In this document: positions 24,484 to 36,700 of the stretch, piece by piece
How positions within the stretch are numbered: the first letter of the stretch is position 1
Layout of the letters: each line of letters starts with the position of its first letter
NCBI RefSeq assembly: GCF_030463565.1
Contig: NC_134646.1
Coordinates: 67,659,710 to 67,723,709, forward strand
DNA: 64,000 bases
Origin: Pelecanus crispus
Taxonomy: Eukaryota; Chordata; Aves; Pelecaniformes; Pelecanidae
Direction of reading: 5' to 3'
Position numbers and translations under genes: made by a program
The notes under the pieces: generated by a model
The model's input: the letters and a program-made list of their open reading frames with translations, nothing else
Databases searched by the model: none
Told to the model about the DNA's origin: nothing

Positions 24484-27400
24484 AAAAAGGCAGATGAGCA
24501 AATGCTATGAAATGCTGCGGCAGGGCAGGGGCACACAAAGGAATTATGATAAACTAATGAGCTTCCAGGTGTCGGCTGAGCTTGGGTAACTAACGATATT
24601 TGCACTCTTAGCCTCAAGCAAATCTGAAGCAAAATGTGTTAGATAAATCTTCAGGGAGAGCACCCTCTGTTTGCAGGATCAGCCCTAAACAAGAGCCAAG
24701 TTTGCAATGATACACCATTTCACGAAGAACAACCTACTTCATTCCTCCTTGTCCTGATCTGAGAATAAGAACAATTTCAACTTTTAAAGGCAGCAATATA
24801 ATTTTCCTCTGACAGCAACAGAATGATCCAAGACTCAGTACTACCTCACCTTTTCAGAGGAAGTATCTATAAAACAGTGGCTGCTTTCAAAAAGAAACCT
24901 GGTGTCAAATTCCATATTGGTCTCACTGGAAAATGTAATTTATGCCTTGCTTAGCCAGGTAAGATGGGAGGCAATCTAGCTGTTAGAAAATAAGGACCTG
25001 AGTTAAAGAAAATGGAAGGGGAGAGAATTAAGCATGAAAAGAACACTATTTAAAGAAAGGGTAAAAACTGAAAGATTAATTTACTATTAGTTCCATTTTA
25101 TCTCTTGTAAGTACATTTTTTAATACTTTAAATCAAAGTTCTTCTGCTCTATGCATGTTGCCATTCTTTCCCTGGAATTTAAAATGTTTTGTTCAGCAAG
25201 TGCATGTTAGAAATCTTGGGCTATTAAAAGATGGTGCCAATGTTAACTATCATACAAAGGATTAAATCTTAACTAAGTAGTATTAAAAAGCGACTCTATA
25301 AACCTTTAGGTTATTGGTACTTCAAGATTTTTCAAAGAAAAGAAGCCCAATATGAAGGATTAATAGTTAAGGTTATGCAAAATCCACTTAATCAGCATGG
25401 CTAATTTTAGCTTTAACTAAAGCTGCTGGCAACTATGTGCGTTTTGCTTTGGGGCTTTACTTTTGAAGAGAGTGATGAATACATTTTTGAGGTAAATTTA
25501 TCTTAACTGAGAGTCTACCTAATGCTATTTAATTGCTGAAAAAGCGATTTTAATAGCATCTGTATTTAGGAGAGGAAGGAGGTCTTCATCTGTGCATCTT
25601 TAAGACCCTAAAATTAGCATTTTATTTTCACATTAATATAATATACTGCTTGACTATAAAACAGGTGAGTTTTTTAAACAATACAGTCATCAACATGGGC
25701 ATTGTTTATGAAGAAAGAATTGTTCTCCTGGCAGTACATACCCTATTCAGAAAAGAGCACAGGAAAACTGGAGCATACTCTGAAAATATGAATACAATGA
25801 CTTGCCAGACTATCTGGGGCACAAAAGCTGAGGGTCTTTCACTGACAAATGCTACCTAACCAAGGCAGATGTACAGAGTGTCAGCTCAAGCACTCCAGGC
25901 ATTTTAAGCCAGAAATCTATCTTGCTAATACAGCTCTTTTACCCAGCTCCAAAATCACAAAGGATTAGATCATTCAACATGAAGTGGATTAGATATGGTT
26001 ATGCTCTTCGTTAAAACAAAATGATAGGACCACTAAGTTTCCTGTCCAGTGAGAGTCAGATAAAATCTGACTGCATCTCAGATTGGTGGGGTAAGGTGTG
26101 GAGAAAGCAAGGGGATGGGCATGGGGTGAACTTAGCTTTCTCAAGATTGTGAAAATCTTGTGGGAGGAAATACCTTTACACTACAAAAATTAAGGGCCAT
26201 GGTCATCATTCTGCAGTGGATTACAAAGGACTTTTTCTAGTGGGAAAAGTGGGCAAGTCTGGTAAAATTAGACCATTGATTTACCATTACTTCATTGCAA
26301 TTAGTGGCCCGAGTGAAATTTGGATGAGTGTACCTACGTTAGCGCGCTGCTAGTATTTATACAAACAAGGTAACATTATATTGAGATGTATATCTAGATC
26401 CTAGTGTACTAGTATTAGACAATTTAAGTTTTCATAAGCTGAAGTCTTTTTACGCACCTTCAGTACTCTTTTTTTCCTGTGTCATGAATAAATTAATTGT
26501 AATTCATGCAGCTTTGACTCCCTATGCCTGTAGTCACGGACTGAGAAAGTCATCCCAACTGCCCATTTCTCTTAGGATTTTCACTACTGTTACTTTTTCA
26601 CTGGAACCTGTTTATGAGCTAGGAACATAAGGGGTGACATACTGGACTGGATTCAGTGCATCCACCTATGTGAGTATTATGTGTGGCAACGATCAGCACA
26701 AGATGCTTCAGAAGAAGGCATATGAACCCCCAGTGAGCAAATGAACTTTCTTTCAGTCTAAATGAATGGTTGGAGAAGGCTTAGGCCCTGTGGACCAAAG
26801 CTGAAAATTGCATGTAATTAAGTCTGTTCATTCTATGCAAAATTAGGCAAAGCCAGTAACTGAACAAGAAGCCACTTTAAGGAAACAGGGAATCTCAACA
26901 GCAAGTCAGGAGTGATGCTCTTACTTCTGGCAGTAAATTTATCCTACAATGAAAGTTGTGATTAGCTCTGTGCATTTACAGAGGTTACAGTTTCAGCTAA
27001 CTAGTTTACGTGCTGTTAGCAGTGTTATTGTGCTAGCAATCTACTAAAAAATCACATAAATATTTGGGTGGCAAGCCTGCACTTACGTTGATGCTGCCAT
27101 GGCCAGATAGCTGTCCACAGTGGTGTTGCAGGTTGCCTCTGCTACAGCCAGTATCTGCAAGAGCTAGGTTCCTAGGGGGTTTTTTTGGGTGCAGCATGGA
27201 TGTTTTGGGAGTCTTGCACATCTTGGATATATGTCCCACAAGAGGATTGAATCATGTCTAGGTTGGAAATGCATTCTTCCAGATTGTAAATAGCAATTAG
27301 ATTGACTAAAGTCAATGAAATTGAGATACTATATATTGTACTATTTTCCTTGGCTAAATGTCATCTGGTAACACAGTTCTGCCTGTTTAAAATCTTCCTG

Positions 27401-27764
27401 TTCCTGCCACCTAGTCTGATTACTCAGATATTGTCGTTGATTCTTGATTTAGACCATTGTGTAGTAGACCACTGTCTGGCACTCTTCGCTACGCCTCTTT
27501 GTAGTGGTACAGAAGCTGCACCTCTTTGATGGAAAAATTGCTCGTAGAGATTTGTGGGCGGTATGTCTCTGAAAATAAATTATGCTGATATTTCACTTAA
27601 AAATCTTCCAAGTTTTGGCCTTTCTGTTTCTCACTGTAGACTGGCACTTGGAGAATAGTAATTATGAACAATAAGCATCTGAGCCTGAAATTTCATATAC
27701 TGCTGTAATTTCAATTTCTTCTACTTCAGGGTATCACACAACCCCCATCACCTTATGCAGTTGC

Positions 27765-27783
27765 TTTTTTTTTTTTTTTTTTT
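27765..27783 (+). repeat. Poly-T tract, 19 bp
   Basis: A run of 19 T followed by CCCCCAGG. It resembles a splice acceptor tract, but no open exon with matching features follows, so it is listed only as a simple repeat. Confidence 0.85.
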
Positions 27784-29059
27784 CCCCCAGGATGCATTCA
27801 GAAAGGACATATGTATAATTATCTTAACATTTGTTATCTTGTTTTATATTCTTGCTTATGTTCATGTGCCCAAATGCAGTTCTATGGGGTAGACTTGAAA
27901 AACACTTTAAAACTCTTAGAGAACTATTTATCCGTGTGTGTTTGTAGATACATGCTTATACTTCAGCTTCTCAATTAAAAAGTGAAAAAAGTACCCTTTT
28001 ACATCTTCTAGAAAACATTCTTTAAAATATATTTTGAACTATAAGCTCTGACCAGACTTCCCTAAATCAGATGCTCTAGGGTTCTTTTAAGGGAAAGTAT
28101 TGTTACTTATGAATAAATCTGTTCAGGTATGCTATAACAAATGGGTTTAGTTCTAGAGTAAAAAGTTAAGCATTTAAATCCATTATAACTTACAAGGAAG
28201 AATGGTAAACTTCAGAGCCCAGGTAACCCTCTGTATCCTTCACTGTTTTTGTGGCTTCAAAACACCAGTGTCTCAAACAGGCTGCCAATCAGCTGGAATG
28301 TAAAAATTGGGACATTAGACAGAGTGTACCCTTCCCTACAACTTTTGTAAAAAGTGCCTGGCACATCACTTCCTCAGAAAGAGGTACTGGTGCATGTGGG
28401 CTTCCTAAGTGGCAGGGTATTAAAAAATTGTGGTAGCCTCTGAATTGGAAGTTAAAGCTTTACACTGTCCTTACTGCCCGGTGAGACTAGTTTAACATAT
28501 TTCATGTCTTCTGTTTTGACACTGCAGCGTTAACTCTAGCCATGTGGGTCTCCAGTAACAGCAACTCCACAGTCACTCTTGTTTACTGCCTAGTCCACTC
28601 ATTATAAACAAAATTTCCCCTTTGTAAGTTGCCTGTATTCTTTATTTTGTTCTCAGCAAGCTGTATTTCCAATCTAATATATATTTGTATTTCTAGGCTA
28701 TTAAACGTTGCTTTCATTTTTTTCTGTGAAGTGAACATGCCTACCTAGAAACTGAGTTATAAGGGAAAAAACCTAAATCCATTCATTTTTATTATATGTT
28801 TTGAACTCTTAAATTTATCTTAAAATAATATTGTGATTGTACTAGTACACACATTTGAGGTAACATTCATTATGGAGGAGAACAGATTTACCTTATTGTT
28901 TGCATCTTTACATGTGATACTTCCGCTGAAAAAAATCAATGCAGTATTTTTCTATTATTTTAAATATAAGCTCCAAATTTTTTAACCCCTATCTATCTAA
29001 TGATAGTTTATCCTTGCCCTTTTTAAAATTAATTATTCAAGTCACTTTGCTGAAATTAG

Positions 29060-29119
29060 GAGGCACACTGCTTATGAGTGCAAAGCCATGAGGCACACTG
29101 CTTATGAGTGCAAAGCCAT
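29060..29119. repeat. Exact 30-bp tandem duplication
   Basis: The unit starting GAGGCACACTGCTTATGAGT and ending CAAAGCCAT occupies 29060-29089 and is repeated without a mismatch at 29090-29119. Identity over 30 bp suggests a recent slippage event or an assembly artefact. Confidence 0.92.
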
Positions 29120-32100
29120 TCCTGGTGAAGTCAGAAGCAATTTTGCATTTATTTCAACTTTACTGCATTCTGGACTATATTAAGGGTGCAGAAATGACTG
29201 TGGCAAAAGTTTTACTAACTAGCATTTTATTTGCCACCTATATCTTACTGGTTCTATTCATTACACTTTAAAATAAACACTACTGCAGCCTGTGTGGGCA
29301 GACAAAATCAGCTGTTTAACAATTAATGGTATTTGCTTTTTCTTGTGTAAAACACTTTGTTAATTGCATCTGCTTATTCTCTGTGCTCTGTATTTCAACC
29401 TTCTTCTACAACTCCTTTCAACACTACGTTTTTGTTCTAATATCTAAAATATATTTGTTGTGTTTTATTGTCAGGTTGGATTATCTCACTTTCTGTTCAG
29501 GTTTGTGCTGCCCTTCTTGCTTGGGAAGGTTGGCTCCTAAGAATCTGCAAAACTAACCTGATAATCCTCCTTTAAGACTCTTAAAGATGTTGCTTTCCTC
29601 TAATAGCCATGAAACATCTTGACAATGATGAGGTAGCTGATGTTCTTGCTACAACTGCTGTCTATAAGGCTTACAAAAAACCTCTCATTGATATCTTGGG
29701 CTCTCATGTCTCTATCAGCTGTTGTCTCTTGTCACATTAGCTTTTGGGACAAGAAAAGTTTTTGTTCTGTAGGTGTCAAAACGTATAGGTGGCCATAACT
29801 CTTAATAGCATGCTTATTTACTGTTGTAAAAACAAATGAATAATTATATGAATCTTTATTAGCTTTTATAAAGAAAACAGAGCAAAAGTTTCCAGAGACA
29901 TGTGATGCCACTAGACATCTTTTCTCACTCAGTCACAACAAAAAGGCATAAACATTTCATGAATCGTGTGATTTTTAGATGAATGGACAGAAATATCAGT
30001 CAACAGAAGCAACGTCAATAAATAAATTTGAGATAATCCTGCAGTAATCAAAGCTCTATTTAGATAAGCTTTGGAGTATTTAATATGTCTAAATAAAGAA
30101 ACTCAGCTGTGTAGCAGAAAAATGATGCTGATGTAAGCTATTCTGGTGCTGGCATAGAACCAAAATGGCTGTCATTTTTGCTGGTCTGCTCAGTTTCTTT
30201 ATTTAGGTGTTTCTTACACTAGATGCTGTTTTATGGGGTTTTTTTGTCTTTAAAAAAAAAAAAAGCAAACAAAATCCCTTCACGTCTAAATTGAGCTACA
30301 TAAGATGTTTGATCATCTAAAGTGGTTTTGACCTCCTCCCAGCTTCCAGCTCCAAACTGTTCATAAAGTTTCTCAGTGTTTGATTTATTTACCTGTGTAT
30401 TCATTTTATGCTGGTTCCATCTAATCCAACTTTGTTTAGCTTCTTTCTGAGAATGCCATGTGCAACCAGTATCAGTGTCTTAATAATATTAAGAAATTCT
30501 GTGTCTACCACTTTTCCTTTACGCATTCATTATTCCACCAAAGAAACCAATTAGTTTGGTTTCACTTGATTTGTGCTTTTTACAAATGTGTTACTGATTT
30601 ATCACTGCATTTTCTTCAAGCTGTTTACATACTGATTGCTCTTGCTTTACTAATTGTTCTAGTTATTTGTCAGGTATTGAAGTTAAATTTAGTGGCCTAT
30701 AATTCTTCTTCATCTTTCCTCAACCCTCACTTACTCTCTTCTTTTAAACTGTAATATAATTTTAGCCTCCCCTTGGTTTCCAGAGGCCAAGAAATGGAGA
30801 TGGATATTAAACTAAGCAGTAAACCGTAACACTTGATGGATAAAATCTAGTTCGATCAACAAATTACTTCAGTGGGCAAAGGAGAAAGTTCTGCTTGAAC
30901 TGGACTAGAGAAGTGGCCTCCATCTTTGGCTCACACCATACCCTCTCATTGCCTGTACTTCTTGTTCTCCGTAAGTGTGTATTTCTTCAGGGTGAGAGGG
31001 ACAGTAAAATAAAACGTTGGCACTGTTGTTTGCTTAGTATTTTTGGATCATGAATCTGCTGGGATTAAAGATCACTGCTCCAGCCATGCTAGAGCTAGGG
31101 CTACAACATTAGTGTTACGGCAGTACAGTAAGAAATAGATGGCAAGAGCCAGAAATGATGTAATCTCTGGCTTTATATGAGAAACAAAAATTGAGTTGTA
31201 TCAAGACAATGGGCACTGTTTGAAAAGTGCAGAGAAACATAAAATATCTGGTTCTTAAGTAGCTGAGGGCTAATCCATGAAGACATTTATTACTTTAATC
31301 TCATCAACTTTTTGGACCTTGGCCTTTAACTCAATGGTCAGACACAGACAGCTAAGCAATGTAAAGGGCAGTAAATTTGTCTATACTGTTTCTTTAGCTA
31401 ACACAATTTAACTCTTTTTAAACACTCCCTATTTTCTCAGACTGGACAAGATTATGAGGCTTGCATGGCAGTGACCGCCATTGGCTGCCTCGATATGCAA
31501 CTTCCATGGGAGAGAGAGCACTGGATGATCAAGATCCTAGAAGGAGCTGCGGAAGAGTCCTCACCAACACTATTTTATCTACGCAGCAAATACAGACTCA
31601 AATTCTAATAAGATTCTATGCAACAAGCGTGAAGCTAGCCAGAGAGGCTCAGTGCTAGCCTGCACTTCAGGAATGTGCTTTTTAACAGCAATCATTTGAC
31701 TGCTCACCTGATGCGGCAAATCATGCCAGCCTCCATCCTGTTCTGTGACTTTGCCTGCCAGCAACAGCTACGTAGTTGACACATCTGGCATGCAGTGCTA
31801 TAGAGTGGGAGAAAAACTACAAAATGGCATTGGAAACTTGTGAGAACACAGCCCAGCTGCAAGATGCTGCAAAATAGAAACTACTGGACAAACTTAACAG
31901 GTCTGCACAGGAGTGGAGAAAACACAGTTGAAAACTACATATTTCATATTTGGAAGTCTTGTGTCTTGTAAAAATAGAACATTTGATTTTGCCTCTTTGC
32001 TGTGGCCATGGAGAATGTCATACAACATTTATAAAGGATACTATTTTTTTTTCAGTGCTCAATTAGCTTGTGGCTGAGACTCCAAGGAGAGTCTGCTAAG

Positions 32101-32699
32101 CATCTCTCTTAGTCAGATGTTCAATTTAATATGTTTTGTCAAGCTGAATGAATTCCAGAGAACAGAAGCAGTATTACTGTTGTGCCAGTATTCAAAGCAT
32201 AATGACCTGTGTGAACTTTTAGTCTGGAAAAGTATAGCAAAATTCAACACAGGATTGAATTGATCAACAGGGAAAAAATTTAAATTAACATCTGTTGGTT
32301 TTTTAAGTACACGTCTTAAATATATTTGAGCTTATTCGTTCTTGACACAAAGTTTGAATGATTGAGGTAACTTCATAGATATGATTTCTCTGAGGGCTAT
32401 AACACCATACCAAACAGCATTCTGTTTATCAGTGCTATATGTTAACAATAGGATACACGTTCTTCAGGTTAAGCCTTCAATAAAGAATACATTTAAAGAT
32501 TCCTTACACTGAGATGTTTCTAGTGTGTCTTATGAGAGACTCAGTTTTGGTACTATCCAACATTTTCCTTTCAATTCTGGAAATAAATAATGCTGCGTTA
32601 CAGTGATGGATAATATATATGGGGTAATAATACTGATCCCTTAGGACTGTAGCTTGGCAACTTGCATGGAACTTGGATAAGAACTTGTACAGAACTAGG

Positions 32700-32812
32700 T
32701 AAGGCCCAGAGCAACCTGATCTAACATAGAAGTTGGCCCTGCTCAGAGCTGGAACTGAACCAGATGACATAAAGAAGTCCCTCCCAATCTAAAATACACT
32801 ACGATTCTAATT
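32700..32812 (+). mobile_element. CR1 3' end, sense, diverged
   Basis: The segment follows the CR1 3' consensus order: 'gatctaacatagaagttggccctgct', a 'gagctggaactgaaccagatgac' segment, 'gaagtccctcccaatctaaaat', then a tail with ACGATTCTA. It has only one degraded tail unit and many substitutions, so it is older than the copies at 2486 and 43625. Its upstream boundary is not clear. Confidence 0.7.
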
Positions 32813-33129
32813 TGAAAATTGCAGGTTTCAGTGGGAGTGGTTTTGGGAAGAAGAGCCAGAACACTGTTCTGCTGTGCCTGTGGTTTGGATGTTAGATGTT
32901 ACTATAGCATCAATGTAATAGGTCTATCAGTAGAACATCAAAAGTTTGATTTCAGAAAGATGGAGTCTTTCATGCAAAACTAACATGCAATATGTGGAGC
33001 AGCCGGCTGTACTGTTTGTATTTAAAAATTTATATGCATCTTCATATTGCCGCATACACAGATATATCTAGGCATGGTACATAGATAGGGTGAAGAACTC
33101 AAGGCAGATCTACAAAACAACAGACTGTT

Positions 33130-33710
33130 CAGTGGGCTCCTGAACACTGATTCTCAATACGCAGTGGCAGAAAAACAAAACACAATCATTGGAAATAATG
33201 ATAAGTAGGAACAAAGAAGTTATAACACATTGATGAGACTAGTATTGGAATACTATGTACGGTTTTGGCAACTACGTTTTTTAGGAGTGTTGAAAAAATG
33301 GAGAGAATGAAGTAAAGATCCATAGAAGGGCTGGGAAGACTTCTGTATGACAGAGACTGTTTGGCTTTAAAAAGACTGACAGGTGATATGATTAGGGTGT
33401 ATGGATACAATCATGAGAATTAGATACAGGGTGCTGAATAATGCCTTTATACTAGCTTTTAAAAGTAGTATAACTGAAGGCAGAAAAGTTCAAACTGGTG
33501 TGTTTATTTTTAAAACTGAAGGTGAACAGTCATTGGGAATAGACTACTAAAAGAAGCAATGAATTCTCTAGCTCTAGATGTTCTCAGAAATATATTTCTA
33601 GACAGCTTGAATCAGACACAATTCACTGAGGTCAATACGGGGTTTTGATGGCTTCTTACAGTATATGTTAGACTGTATGATTCAGTGGTTTCTTCTGGCA
33701 TTAATTTCAA
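33130..33710 (+). mobile_element. Old CR1 fragment, sense orientation
   Basis: It contains the CR1 3' region landmarks in order: GGAATACTATGTACGGTTTTGG near 33247, a 'gagagaatgaagtaaagatccatagaagggctgg' segment, 'gactgtttggctttaaaaagactgacaggtgatatgatt', a 'tgggaatagactactaaaagaagc' segment, and an end near GACTGTATGATTCA. Diverged, with stops. Boundaries approximate. Confidence 0.7.
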
Positions 33711-36700
33711 GGAATCTTGTCCCTTTCTCCAATGAAACATCTCAGTTCTCAGATCAAAACACTCTGATGCCAGTTATTGCTCACTGCTGTGCAGTCTTCA
33801 GCAGATAACAAAATCCAAAGTCTAAACCCAGCATTATTGCAGCTTCTCACATTTGTCATGCAGAGGACTGCAAGGGATACAGTCACTTCCACATCAATTC
33901 TGTGGTGATCCTCATTCATTGAAAGAAGAAAAGTATTTAAAAATTTTTCAATCTTACATCCCTTCCTGAGAGTTGGCCATTTTGTAAACTCAAAATATGC
34001 AAATCCCACAGTCAAATTTTGACTCATATATTTTAATGACCTGCTAAATGTCAGTTCCTTCAGTCAATAAGGATTACTTTTCCTAAACAAATATGTGATA
34101 TTTTATATCTCCAGTTATTGCTAATTACACTGGAAGAAAATGGGAGAGAATCTTTAATACTGCTACTGGCAGAGAAGCTTGCCAGAACGTGATTCACAGG
34201 TATTCAGAGCACCTAGTAACTATATTCTAAATGAAACAAATTTACTTTGTCTTTAAAACTAATTTTAATGGAAAAATATGAAACAAAGATCAGATCTGAT
34301 AGGAAAATAGGTAACCTTTTAAATTAATATTCCCTGAGCCACAATTAATTTAGATTTAATAGGACAGTTAATGTATATTATTTGAATACTGATTATTAAA
34401 CATTCACCAAGGATTAAAAGTTATGTAATAGATTCATAACTGTGAAATTGGTATGGACCTATTGCATAGCCATAATATTCTGCAAATATGTTTTAAAATG
34501 TATTTGCTATTTGTTTAATATATAATAGCTGTTTAATGAAACCTAAATTAAATACATAAATCTCAATTGAAAAAATGTCTGGGAAGTACAAAACACAATG
34601 TGGAATATGTTTACCATGCTGTTTTTATCAAGATAAAATCATGTTGTTTTGAAAACAATAAAAAAAGTGAGTAGTCTGTGGGGCCTGCTTGAATAAAAAG
34701 TTTTCCCTGGATAGTTTCACTGCTGAAGCTCCCATGAAAGTGCCTAAATGTCAGGATGATTAAGTACTCAAAAATTAGGATCCAGAAATTTTGCTGATGT
34801 TGACATCAAAATGCATTGTTTTCCCCATTTCCTTCTGCCTTGAGAAGCAAACCTATAATGATGTATTAATTGCTATTTATTATTATGCTTCCTATTGCTT
34901 CATTTTTTATGGCTCGTGGTTGCTTATCAGAAGTAAAAGTAATCCTATGGACAAAATGTACTGGGAGAAAAGACCAGTACGAGTCTTACTGCAGATTGTT
35001 TGGCCTGTGTTTTCATTGACTAACTGAGGGTGCCACAAAGATCACTTTTTTAATGACAGAAGTGTAAGCTCTGCAACCAGACAGGCATGCTATAACCTAC
35101 TGCTGTGGCTCCACCTGCTGAAAGGTATGGGTTTGAGTTCAGAAAGAGCACCACGGTAAGACACATTGCTTCTCCTATCCACTTACTGCTTTTTTTGCAT
35201 CTCTGCATGGTACTCACTGTGCCATGCGTCTTTATGCTGTACGGGGTGTAGATGCATCTTGGTTACTTGACAGCAAGGACCCCAGCCTCTGTCTCAAGGG
35301 CAACATGTTACTTGTTATCATCAACATATCTGTAACTCCTGCTCCATCAGCTGCGGGTACACCTCTGAGCCCAGATGTGCTTCTTATCATTCCCTCCTTT
35401 TGCTTTTTTGACTATTGCCCAGGCCCGGCTCAGTCCTGTAGGATACTGAGCTACAGTCCCGTGTCAGTGGGGGACTCAGCTGCCGCTTGCCTCTGGCCAG
35501 TGTAGTGTTTTTTATTTTCTTTAACTATCACATTAGCCTTTTCCCTTCTGTTTTTCCTTCTGAATTTTATGCCTGAGTTTGAGATACTGTGCAGGGAAGA
35601 GAAAGAGAATCTCTTGCTTCAGGCGCCATTACGCAGCCAATAAAACTAGGACTTTTCTAGAGTTAATGTTCTGTAAAATCTAAGGTGATAAGATTTGGGA
35701 GTGAAGGAAATTCTTCAAAGTATTCATGTTAAGGAAGTTTAACTTCTGAACCATTTGAATTGCTTAAGCATCAGACAGCTTTTCTTTCATATGAGTTGTT
35801 CACACAACAGTGCAAATCCCCATCTATCTAGCTAGACATAATCACTACCATCTCAGAATACTATCGCCTTCTTTTCAGCCATAAGCACTGATGTGTTAGT
35901 AATGAAGTAGTTCAGCTTTTCTTTTCCCTGCTAATTTTTCCCACAACTCTGTGTGTTTGGATCCTGCTTACATTATAACACCTATTAAAGTATTTAACAA
36001 AGTATAAGAAGGAATAGAAGGAAAACTATTTTATTTCCATTTTTATTAGTAGATTATTGCTTGGAAGCCTGTAAGCTTATTAATGCTGAGTAATGCGCCT
36101 AACTGATGACAATCTTTTCAAAAGGGGCTGAAATGACAGTTACACATTTTAGCAAAATTTTTAATGCAAGGTTGTATGAAAACTATATTTACCTCTTCCT
36201 CTTCCATGCAAATATATATTTCTGTAGCTTTATTTTTATTTTACTGAAAATTCACATCAGATATACAGAAAGCCAAGAGGTTTCAAAGTTACATGAAACA
36301 AGTATTTGGAGGCGAAACACTGAAAAAGTGGATATGGAATTGCATGTCAAAAAAACCCTTGCACAACATATTTTACATATTTTTGAGCTGCTTACATTGC
36401 TTTCCAAAATTTAGTGATCGCTGTACTTCAAAGTCAGTGTTCCATCTACAATTACAGACTAGAACAGCAGAAAGGGAGTGAGATCCCTGTACGAGTCTGC
36501 TGAATCCACACAATATTTTTTTTTTCCTTCACTCAGGGCAAAGAAAATAATGAAAATCGAGCATGAAAATCTTCTGGGCCTGACTGTTCTTTCTGCAGAA
36601 GTGCATCTGGTGATACTTCAAGTTTTACTATACAAAATTTCAGTGTCTAATTATGGCTTAATTTGGCGTTTATTGATAACCAAACCCAGAGACTTCTAAA

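Larger units (their letters stand above)
15871..32699. other. Intergenic, no defended gene
   Basis: About 16.8 kb of AT-rich DNA. Named items inside it have their own entries: the doubly open stretch at 15898-16506, a 19-bp imperfect repeat at 18460-18497, poly-A at 21664-21690, a hairpin at 24451-24483, poly-T at 27765-27783 and a 30-bp tandem duplication at 29060-29119. The 111-codon minus frame at 21122-21457 and other short frames match no family I know and have no exon-like context. Confidence 0.45.
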
